Assembly: GCA_903834645.1 (NCBI GenBank)
Contig: CAILKA010000326.1
Span: 1 to 5,984, forward strand
Length of the DNA: 5,984 nucleotides
From: an uncultured beta proteobacterium
GTDB taxonomy: Bacteria > Pseudomonadota > Gammaproteobacteria > Burkholderiales > Burkholderiaceae_C
Reading direction: 5' to 3'
The notes beneath the pieces were generated by a model. The model saw only the letters and a list, made by a program, of their open reading frames with translations, searched no databases and was not told the origin of the DNA. Shown here piece after piece: positions 1-5,368 of this stretch (the stretch's first letter is position 1; each line of letters opens with the position of its first letter). Made by a program: the position numbers and the translations under genes.

Positions 1-1749
1 GGGCCCGGTGCCCGGCGGCAGGGCGCGGGCGGACTGGCCTCGCAGCACCGCGGGCACGGGCAGCGGCTCGGCCGGCGCGAAGGGGTCGGGCGCCAGCGTC
101 CAGGGGCGGTCCGCGGGGGCAGCCCACGGCAGCGAGTCCAGTGGCAGCCGGTAGCCCATGGGCGAATCACCCGGGATCAGGTACAGCCGCTCGTCGCGCA
201 GGAACCAGCGGCCGCTCACCCAGCGCGGGCTGGCCGCGTCCTCGCCCCGCTGCAGCGGCAGCGCGTACCCCACGACGCTCGTGAGCCCTTGCGCGAAGAC
301 GCGGCGCAGCCGTGCGCGCTCGAGCTCGTCATCGAGCCTGGAGTCGAAGGGGTCGACGTTGGCGGGCAGGCGCCGCTCGCGCCACAGGTGGTACCAGGTG
401 TCCTCGTAGCCAGGCTGCAGGTGCTGAGCGCCCACCCCCAGGCGCTGCGCGAGCGCCGTGATGAAGGCGTGCGCGTCGGCGGCCGTGTGACGCACCGGCT
501 CGTTCTCGTCGGCAAAGAGGCTCGGGTCGTGCCACACGGGCTGGCCGTCGGCGCGCCAGGCGATCGTCATCGCCCAGCGCGGCAGCTGCTCGCCCGGGTA
601 CCACTTTCCCTGCCCCAGGTGCAGCAGCCCGCCGGGGGCGTAGCGCCCCTTGAGCCGCTGCGTGAGCGTGGTGGCCAGGCCGCGCTTGGTGGGCCCGAGG
701 GCATCGGTGTTCCATTCGGCGCCATCGCGGTCGTCCACCGACACGAAGGTGGGCTCGCCGCCCATCGTCAGCCGCACGTCGCCCGCCACGAGCGCCTCGT
801 CCACCCGGCGGCCAAGGGCATCCATCGACTCCCACTGCCCCTGCGTGTAGGGCCGCGTGACGCGCGGCGTCTCGGCCACGCGCATCACGGACATCTCGTG
901 CGAGAACGTGACCTCGCAAGGGTCCACCGCGCCTTCCACGGGCGCGGCCGAGGCCGGCTCGGGCGTGCACGCCAGCGGGATGTGGCCCTCGCCGGCCATG
1001 AGCCCGGAGGTCGGGTCCAGGCCGATCCAGCCGGCACCGGGCAGGTAGACCTCGCACCACGCGTGCAGGTCGGTGAAATCGTGCGACGCCCCCACCGGGC
1101 CATCCAGCGCCTTCACGTCGGGCTCGAGCTGGATGAGGTAGCCCGAGACGAAGCGCGCCGCCAGCCCCAGGTGGCGCAGCACCTGCACCAGCAGCCAGCC
1201 CGTGTCGCGGCACGAACCCGAGCCGAGCTCGAGCGTGCGCTCGGGCGTCTGCACGCCGGGCTCCAGGCGGATCAGGTAGCCGATCTCGCGCTGCAGCCGC
1301 TGGTTCAGGGCCACGAGGAAGTCCACCGTGCCCATCTCCTGGCGCGGGATGCTGCGCACGAAGGCTTCCAGCCGCGGCGTCAGCGGCCCGCGCGCCAGGT
1401 AGGGCAGGAGATCCTGGGTGAGGCCCGCGGGGTAGTCGAAGGGCCAGCGCTCGGCCGCCGGCTCGAGGAAGAAGTCGAAGGGGTTGTAGACCGACATCTC
1501 GGCCACGAGGTCGACGGTGACCTGGAGCGCTCGGGTGCGCTCGGGGAAGACGAGCCGGGCCAGGTAGTTGGAGAAAGGGTCCTGCTGCCAGTTCAGGAAG
1601 TGCTCGGCAGGCTCCACGCGCAGCGAGTAGCTGACCACCGGCGTGCGACTGTGGGGCGCCGGGCGCAGCCGCACGACCTGCGGCGACAGCGACACGAGCT
1701 GGTCGTAGCGGTAGTGCGTGACGTGGTGAAGAGCGACGCGGATCGACAT
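1..1749 (-). CDS. Transglutaminase-like / DUF2126 (putative amidoligase) fusion protein, 3' end beyond window
   Basis: Only the first 583 codons are visible. The frame is open from ATG at 1749 to the left edge, and I recall family members of about 1,100 residues, so roughly half is missing. Residues 1-100 resemble the usual N-terminal beta-rich region of bacterial transglutaminase-like proteins (HHVTHYRYD, then VVRLRPAP). The transglutaminase core follows, with an apparent Cys-His-Asp triad: C180 in LGSGSCRDTGWLL, H229 in DFTDLHAWCEVYLP and D245 in GLDPTSG. From about residue 324 the protein becomes DUF2126, shown by LTMGGEPTFVSVDDRDGAEW (326-345) and GQGKWYPGEQLPRW (380-393). I recall DUF2126 being described as a putative amidoligase. 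A cysteine peptidase/transferase fused to a possible amide-bond ligase suggests peptide modification, but the substrate is unknown. No signal peptide is evident, so it is probably cytoplasmic. The start is supported by GGAAAG five bases upstream. Partner genes (alpha-E, ATP-grasp) would lie outside the window. Confidence 0.93.
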   Translation of the reverse strand, partial: MSIRVALHHVTHYRYDQLVSLSPQVVRLRPAPHSRTPVVSYSLRVEPAEHFLNWQQDPFSNYLARLVFPERTRALQVTVDLVAEMSVYNPFDFFLEPAAERWPFDYPAGLTQDLLPYLARGPLTPRLEAFVRSIPRQEMGTVDFLVALNQRLQREIGYLIRLEPGVQTPERTLELGSGSCRDTGWLLVQVLRHLGLAARFVSGYLIQLEPDVKALDGPVGASHDFTDLHAWCEVYLPGAGWIGLDPTSGLMAGEGHIPLACTPEPASAAPVEGAVDPCEVTFSHEMSVMRVAETPRVTRPYTQGQWESMDALGRRVDEALVAGDVRLTMGGEPTFVSVDDRDGAEWNTDALGPTKRGLATTLTQRLKGRYAPGGLLHLGQGKWYPGEQLPRWAMTIAWRADGQPVWHDPSLFADENEPVRHTAADAHAFITALAQRLGVGAQHLQPGYEDTWYHLWRERRLPANVDPFDSRLDDELERARLRRVFAQGLTSVVGYALPLQRGEDAASPRWVSGRWFLRDERLYLIPGDSPMGYRLPLDSLPWAAPADRPWTLAPDPFAPAEPLPVPAVLRGQSARALPPGTGP

Positions 1750-1754
1750 GTGGA

Positions 1755-1760
1755 CTTTCC
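1755..1760 (-). promoter_or_regulatory. Ribosome binding site of the transglutaminase-DUF2126 gene
   Basis: Read on the minus strand the site is GGAAAG, followed by a 5-nt spacer (TCCAC) and the ATG at 1749. It is a moderate Shine-Dalgarno at normal spacing. It supports this start, and the conserved N-terminal motif HHVTHYRYD begins only seven residues in. A 6-bp hairpin ends two bases upstream of it. Confidence 0.6.
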
Positions 1761-1762
1761 AG

Positions 1763-1779
1763 GGCGCAGCCGGTGCGCC
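1763..1779. repeat. Inverted repeat (6-bp stem) next to the ribosome binding site
   Basis: GGCGCA (1763-1768) and TGCGCC (1774-1779) are perfect reverse complements around a 5-nt loop. On the minus strand the hairpin ends two bases before the GGAAAG ribosome binding site of the transglutaminase gene, so it would sit in that gene's leader. Such stems are not rare by chance at this GC content, so a regulatory role is only a possibility. Confidence 0.4.
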
Positions 1780-1825
1780 GACCGTACCCGTTCAGCCGAG
1801 CAAGCTCCGGGCCATGCGGCACAGC

Positions 1826-1842
1826 CGGCTCCGGCGGAGCCG
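1826..1842. repeat. Perfect 7-bp stem-loop downstream of comEC
   Basis: CGGCTCC (1826-1832) and GGAGCCG (1836-1842) are exact reverse complements around a GGC loop, giving a compact, mostly G-C hairpin. It lies 65 bp past the comEC stop. No T-run follows on the minus strand, so it may stabilise a 3' end, assist Rho-dependent termination, or be chance. Of the stems in this gap it has the longest perfect arms. Confidence 0.45.
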
Positions 1843-1856
1843 CTGCCGCCACCGGA

Positions 1857-1890
1857 CCCCGGCCGGGCCGGGCCGGGCCGGATGCCGGGG
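1857..1890. repeat. GGCCG x4 tandem repeat enclosed by a CCCCGG/CCGGGG inverted repeat
   Basis: GGCCG occurs four times in a row at 1861-1880. The outer arms CCCCGG (1857-1862) and CCGGGG (1885-1890) are reverse complements, and the repeat units can also pair with one another, so several alternative foldings are possible. It begins 17 bp past the comEC stop codon. It may act as a 3'-end structure for comEC or simply be a slippage-prone GC microsatellite. Confidence 0.5.
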
Positions 1891-1907
1891 CGATGGCGGT
1901 GGCGAGT

Positions 1908-4319
1908 TCAGGGCCGATGATGCCAGTAGCGGCGCTCGTCGCGCCTCAGGCACCGACCCTCGCCGCCCGGGCGCCAGCTGAAGGCGCCGCAGCGGTCGCT
2001 GCGCTCCACCACGATTCCACGCGCCTCGTAGCGGGCGAGCACGTCGCGGGTGGGGTGCCCGTAGCGGTTGCGGTAGCCGGCCTGCACGATCGCGGTGTGC
2101 GGCGCCACCGCGTCCAGGAAGGCGGGCGTGGAGGAGGTGCGGCTGCCGTGGTGGGGCACCTGCAGCAGCTGCGCGCGCAACCCCGCCCCCTCGCGCTCCA
2201 CGAGCGCGGCTTCCTGGGGGGCTTCGAGGTCTCCGGTGAGCAGCAGCGCGCGGCCCTGTGCGTCGGCCACGTGCAACACGCAGCTCAGGGCGTTGGGGCG
2301 GGCCGCGAGGGCGTGGTCCTCCGCGCGCGGGTGCAGCACGCGAAAGTGCACGCCGTCCCAGGCCCAGCCCTGGCCTGCCTCGCATCGCCGGTGGGCCGGC
2401 AGCCGCGCATGCAGGGGGTGCGCAGGCGGCACCGAACTGCTCGATGCGCGCACCGGCACGCCGCGCAGCAGCGAGAGCGCACCGCCGGTGTGGTCGCTGT
2501 CGATGTGGCTGAGCATGAGCAGGTCCACACGCGGCTCGCCGCGCGCGCGCAGCAGCGGCAGCAGCACGCGTTCGCCGGCGTCCGAGGTGGGCGAGGGCCG
2601 CGGGCCGGTGTCGTACACCAGCAGTTGCGTACGCGTGCGCACGAGCACGGCCGTGCCCTGGCCGATGTCGGCTGCCACGACCTCGAACTGACCGTGCGCC
2701 GGCCGCTCGGGCACCGGGGCCAGCAGGGGCAGCGCCAGCGGCACGGCGAGCACGCGCAGCCGCGGCGGCAGCGGCATCACGGCAACGAAGCCCGCCAGCA
2801 GGCCCAGCAGGGCCGCCCAGCCCGGAGCGGCCGCCGCGCTCCACTGCGCAAGCGGCCATTGCGCCAGGGGCCCCAGCGCCACCACCAGCGCCTGCACCGC
2901 CCAGGCCGCCGGCACCCACAGCAGCGGCACCAGCACTCCGAGCAGCGCCAGCGGCGTGACCACGAGCGTGACCAGGGGGATCGCCACTGCATTGGCCACG
3001 AAGCCCACCACCGACACCTGGTGGAAGAACACCATCGACAGCGGTGCCAGCCCCACGGTGGCCACGAGCTGGGCGCGGGTGGCCTCGGCCAGTGTGCGGC
3101 GCCAGCCCGCCTGCCGGTGCGAGCGAGAGACGGGGTCGGAGGCCACGAGGACGCCCACCGCCACGAAGGACAGCCAGAAGCCCGGCTGCAGCAGCGCCCA
3201 CGGATCGGACACCGTCACCGCCACACCCGCGCAGCCGAGCACCAGGGGCTGTGGCCAGCGCACCCCCCAGCTGCGCAGCACGACCACCACCGCAAGCATC
3301 ATCACCGTGCGCTGCGCCGGCACCCCCCAGCCCGCCAGCAGCGCGTAGGCGGTGGCCGCGACGAGCCCGCCCCAGCGGCCGGCCACTGGCGCCGGCAGCG
3401 CCAGCACCAGCCGCCCGTGGCGACGCCAGGCCCAGCCGATGGCCCCGGCCGCCAGCCAGGCGAACATCGTCACGTGCAGGCCGCTGATGCTCATCAGGTG
3501 CGCCACGCCCGTGATGCGAAAGAGCTCCCACTCGTCGCGCCCGATCGCGGCCTGGTCGCCCACGGCGAGTGCGGCCAGCACACCGGCAGCAGCCGGATCC
3601 TGAACCCGCAGCACGATCGTGTCGCGGATCGCCTGGCGTGCGCGCTCGAACACCACGGTGCCCTCGCGCCCGAGGCGCTGTGCTCCCGCGCGCACGGTGC
3701 CGCTGGCCCCGATGCCGCGCTCGAAGAGCCAGAGCTCGAGGTCGAAGGCATGGGGGTTGCGGGCACCGTGGGGGCGTTTGAGGCGCACCGGCAGCCGCCA
3801 GCGCTCGCCGGCCACGACGGCCTGCGGCGGAGCGGCCACGAGCTGCTCGCCATCGAAGCCCTGGAACCATCCGAGCGACACCCGGGCGGGCACCCGGATG
3901 GGCTCGCCCTGGCGCGTGGCCGACTCCACCGCCAAGGTGAAGAGCGTGCCGCCTGGGGACAGGCGCGGCATTTCGTCCACCACGCCTACGAGCAGCAGGT
4001 CCTGGCCCTCCAGGGCCGGGTCGAGGCGGTCGGCCAGGCGCTGTGCAGCGCGCCACTCGGTGAGGGCGAAGGCCAGCACGGCGAGCGAAGCGATCAGGCA
4101 GGCGAAGGCGCAGCGTGAGCCGCTCGGGCCAGCACGACCCCGACCCTGGGCTCGCACCCGGGCCGCTGCCACGAGCACCGCCACCAACGCCCCGACAGCC
4201 AGCGCCAGGGCCTGCTGCGGAGCCAGCGTATCCACGCGCTGCAGCTGCGCCGCGACCCCGGCTGCCCAGGCCCCGCAGGCGAGCGCGAGCCGCCCTCCTG
4301 TATCGACCCCTGCCCCCAT
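1908..4319 (-). CDS. comEC: DNA internalisation competence protein ComEC/Rec2
   Basis: A complete 803-residue protein, a typical length for three-domain ComEC. It forms the inner-membrane channel that passes single-stranded DNA into the cytoplasm during natural transformation. Residues 1-100 carry hydrophobic segments and 100-215 a soluble domain, matching the DUF4131 region. The Competence domain (about 240-510) is polytopic and shows AVGDQAAIGRDEW (252-264), HLMSISGLHV (274-283), GVPAQRT (332-338) and LQPGFWLSF (377-385). The C-terminal metallo-beta-lactamase-like domain (about 545-790) has DIGQGTA (551-557), YDTG (569-572), SHIDSDHTGG (604-613), LLTGDLE (693-699) and VPHHGSRTSS (721-730), so the metal-ligand motifs look intact. 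This domain is thought to be a nuclease acting on the non-transported strand. The ATG at 4319 is the only ATG after an in-frame TAG upstream, but it has no clear Shine-Dalgarno. No frameshift or missing motif was seen, so it is probably functional. The gene is divergent from the RidA-like gene. Confidence 0.96.
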   Translation of the reverse strand: MGAGVDTGGRLALACGAWAAGVAAQLQRVDTLAPQQALALAVGALVAVLVAAARVRAQGRGRAGPSGSRCAFACLIASLAVLAFALTEWRAAQRLADRLDPALEGQDLLLVGVVDEMPRLSPGGTLFTLAVESATRQGEPIRVPARVSLGWFQGFDGEQLVAAPPQAVVAGERWRLPVRLKRPHGARNPHAFDLELWLFERGIGASGTVRAGAQRLGREGTVVFERARQAIRDTIVLRVQDPAAAGVLAALAVGDQAAIGRDEWELFRITGVAHLMSISGLHVTMFAWLAAGAIGWAWRRHGRLVLALPAPVAGRWGGLVAATAYALLAGWGVPAQRTVMMLAVVVVLRSWGVRWPQPLVLGCAGVAVTVSDPWALLQPGFWLSFVAVGVLVASDPVSRSHRQAGWRRTLAEATRAQLVATVGLAPLSMVFFHQVSVVGFVANAVAIPLVTLVVTPLALLGVLVPLLWVPAAWAVQALVVALGPLAQWPLAQWSAAAAPGWAALLGLLAGFVAVMPLPPRLRVLAVPLALPLLAPVPERPAHGQFEVVAADIGQGTAVLVRTRTQLLVYDTGPRPSPTSDAGERVLLPLLRARGEPRVDLLMLSHIDSDHTGGALSLLRGVPVRASSSSVPPAHPLHARLPAHRRCEAGQGWAWDGVHFRVLHPRAEDHALAARPNALSCVLHVADAQGRALLLTGDLEAPQEAALVEREGAGLRAQLLQVPHHGSRTSSTPAFLDAVAPHTAIVQAGYRNRYGHPTRDVLARYEARGIVVERSDRCGAFSWRPGGEGRCLRRDERRYWHHRP

Positions 4320-4363
4320 CGAGGCCAGTGTAGGATCGCCCGACTACGAGGAGATTCCCCCCG
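4320..4363. promoter_or_regulatory. Divergent promoter region between comEC and the RidA-like gene
   Basis: These 44 bp separate the two divergent start codons. TAGGAT at 4331-4336 on the plus strand resembles a -10 box for the RidA-like gene, and TACACT on the minus strand (4332-4327) resembles a -10 for comEC. The two overlap, so the promoters would compete if both are real. Neither has a convincing -35 at proper spacing. A comEC transcript from this minus-strand box would start almost at the ATG and have little or no leader. The assignment rests mainly on geometry. Confidence 0.4.
4348..4353 (+). promoter_or_regulatory. Ribosome binding site of the RidA-like gene
   Basis: GAGGAG lies ten bases before the ATG at 4364. 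It is a strong Shine-Dalgarno match at slightly long spacing, and it fixes the start because no other in-frame start near it fits the family N-terminus. Confidence 0.7.
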
Positions 4364-4834
4364 ATGAGCGATACCGACACCCCCTCTGGAAGGCTGGCGG
4401 CCCTGGGCATCGCCCTGCCGCCGTTGGCCGTGCCTGCCGCAGCCTACGTGCCCTTCGTGCGCACCGGCAACCTCGTCTTCGTCTCCGGCCACATCGCCAA
4501 GCGCGAGGGCAAGCCCTGGGTGGGCCAGCTCGGGCTGACCATGACCACCTCCGAAGGCCAGGCCGCCGCCCGTGCGATCGCCATCGACCTGATGGGCACG
4601 CTGCAGGCTGCCGTGGGCGACCTCTCCCGCGTGCGCCGCATCGTCAAGGTGCTGGGCCTCGTCAACAGCACCTCCACCTTCACCGAGCACCATCTGGTGA
4701 TCAACGGCGCCTCCACGCTCTTGGGCGAGATCTTCGGGCCCGAGGTCGGGGCGCACGCGCGCAGCGCCTTCGGCGTGGCGCAGATCCCCATGGGCGCCTG
4801 CGTGGAGATCGAGCTCGTGGCCGAGGTGGCGTGA
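4364..4834 (+). CDS. RidA family protein (YjgF/YER057c/UK114-like)
   Basis: A complete 156-residue protein, longer than the roughly 128 residues of E. coli RidA. It resembles the YjgF_YER057c_UK114_like_1 group, whose function is unsettled. Visible motifs are LVFVSGH (37-43), KVLGLVNS (95-102), VINGAS (112-117) and HARSAFGVAQIP (131-142), ending in VEIELVAEV (147-155). R133 aligns with the catalytic Arg105 of E. coli RidA: both lie 24 residues from the C-terminus in an ARS context. True RidA hydrolyses reactive enamine/imine intermediates made by PLP enzymes, and the conserved Arg makes a related deaminase activity possible. The whole-sequence resemblance is to the longer subgroup, so I do not assign ridA. 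The fold usually forms trimers in the cytosol. The stop codon overlaps the dsbB start, so the two genes are probably co-transcribed and coupled. Confidence 0.93.
   Translation: MSDTDTPSGRLAALGIALPPLAVPAAAYVPFVRTGNLVFVSGHIAKREGKPWVGQLGLTMTTSEGQAAARAIAIDLMGTLQAAVGDLSRVRRIVKVLGLVNSTSTFTEHHLVINGASTLLGEIFGPEVGAHARSAFGVAQIPMGACVEIELVAEVA
4823..4829 (+). promoter_or_regulatory. Ribosome binding site of dsbB inside the RidA-like gene
   Basis: GAGGTGG in the last codons of the RidA-like gene precedes GTG at 4831. The GAGG core (4823-4826) leaves a short 4-nt spacer. With the 4-bp start/stop overlap (GTGA), it supports GTG 4831 as the dsbB start and suggests reinitiation by ribosomes finishing the upstream gene. 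Confidence 0.55.
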
Positions 4835-5322
4835 GGGCTGCGAGCCGCCACGCGCCGCAGTTCCTCGGGCTCGCGGCAGCGCTGGCCTTCGCCGGCGTGG
4901 CTACCGCGCTCGTCTCGCAGCACGTCTACGACATGCAGCCGTGCGCCTGGTGCGTGCTGCAGCGGGTGATCTTCATCGCCATCGGGCTCGTCGCGCTCGC
5001 CGGCCTGCTGTGGCGCACGCGCACGGGCACGCTGGCTGTCTCGGCGGGCGCGGTCCTGCTGGCCGCCTGCGGGGTGGCATCGGCGCTGTGGCTGCACTTC
5101 GTGGCGGCCTCCTCCACCTCCTGCCGGCTCACGCTGGCCGACCGCATCGTGGGCAGCCTGGGGCTCGACGGGCTGGCCCCGGAGGTCTTCGCGGCGCGCG
5201 CCTCGTGCGCCGAGGCGTCGGTGGCGATGCTCGGTGTGCCCTATGCCCTGTGGAGCCTGGCGCTCTTCGTGGTGCTGGGCGCGATCGCGGCGTGGGTGGC
5301 AATCGGCGCCGCGCGGCGCTGA
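4831..5322 (+). CDS. dsbB: Disulfide bond formation protein B (DsbB)
   Basis: A complete 163-residue inner-membrane protein, close to the usual DsbB length. It re-oxidises the periplasmic thiol oxidase DsbA and passes the electrons to quinones. Both redox cysteine pairs are present: C38 and C41 in QPCAWCVLQR (first periplasmic loop) and C98 and C126 in the second loop (STSCRLT and RASCAEA). Hydrophobic segments at about 11-29, 46-61, 68-90 and 139-158 fit the four-helix topology. R45, directly after the CxxC segment, matches the conserved arginine linked to quinone function in the family. GTG 4831 was chosen because the first helix begins soon after it and GAGG lies just upstream; the only nearby ATG (Met35) would remove helix 1. 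The reading frame stays open upstream to 3619, but that part is antisense to comEC and out of frame with the RidA-like gene, so it is not part of the protein. Confidence 0.94.
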   Translation: MRAASRHAPQFLGLAAALAFAGVATALVSQHVYDMQPCAWCVLQRVIFIAIGLVALAGLLWRTRTGTLAVSAGAVLLAACGVASALWLHFVAASSTSCRLTLADRIVGSLGLDGLAPEVFAARASCAEASVAMLGVPYALWSLALFVVLGAIAAWVAIGAARR

Positions 5323-5359
5323 AGGCTACGCCGAGACCGGCGCGACCACCCGGCCGCGC
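5323..5359. other. Short convergent gap between dsbB and parC
   Basis: These 37 bp separate the dsbB stop (plus strand) from the parC stop (minus strand). I see no gene and no T-run in them. The only structure is an inverted repeat that starts here and extends into the end of parC. Confidence 0.7.
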
Positions 5360-5368
5360 TCAGGCCGG
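5350..5368. terminator. Possible bidirectional hairpin spanning the parC stop codon
   Basis: CCGGCC (5350-5355) and GGCCGG (5363-5368) are exact reverse complements around a 7-nt loop that contains the parC stop codon (5360-5362). The position between converging genes suits a shared 3'-end structure. There is no T-run on either side, so intrinsic termination is weakly supported and chance is a real alternative at this GC content. Confidence 0.3.

Larger units (their letters stand above)
1750..1907. other. Non-coding gap between comEC and the transglutaminase gene
   Basis: This 158-bp stretch separates two genes transcribed leftward. I see no coding sequence with recognisable family features in it. 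It contains a hairpin beside the downstream gene's ribosome binding site (1763-1779), a perfect 7-bp stem-loop (1826-1842), and a GGCCG tandem repeat inside a 6-bp inverted repeat (1857-1890). No stem is followed by a T-run on either strand, so a classical intrinsic terminator is not supported. No clear sigma-70 promoter for the transglutaminase gene was found; TACGGT on the minus strand near 1784-1789 is only a weak -10 resemblance with no good -35. Confidence 0.7.

Noticed and set aside
289..1920. Long open frames at 289-1920 (plus) and 329-1852 (minus)
   Set aside because: They overlap the transglutaminase-DUF2126 coding sequence in other frames. The minus-strand frame from 1749, which contains the conserved motifs, is the real one.
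1792..4410. A very long open frame on the minus strand (about 870 codons) and another on the plus strand at 1773-4118
   Set aside because: Both are out of frame with or antisense to comEC, which has clear domains and motifs. Their translations are Arg/Ala/Gly/His-rich with no family features. Stop codons are scarce in shadow frames of high-GC genes.
4094..4756. Open frames antisense to the RidA-like gene and dsbB (4094-4756 and 4444-5097, minus)
   Set aside because: Low-complexity translations without recognisable features, overlapping well-supported genes on the other strand.
5306..5319. GCGCC/GGCGC inverted repeat at the end of dsbB as a terminator
   Set aside because: A 5-bp stem inside the coding sequence with no T-run after it; expected by chance at this GC content.
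3619..5322. A 567-codon plus-strand frame ending with DsbB, which could be read as a fusion protein
   Set aside because: Only the last 163 codons match DsbB. The upstream part is antisense to comEC and out of frame with the RidA-like gene, and a GTG with a nearby ribosome binding site starts a full-length DsbB at 4831.
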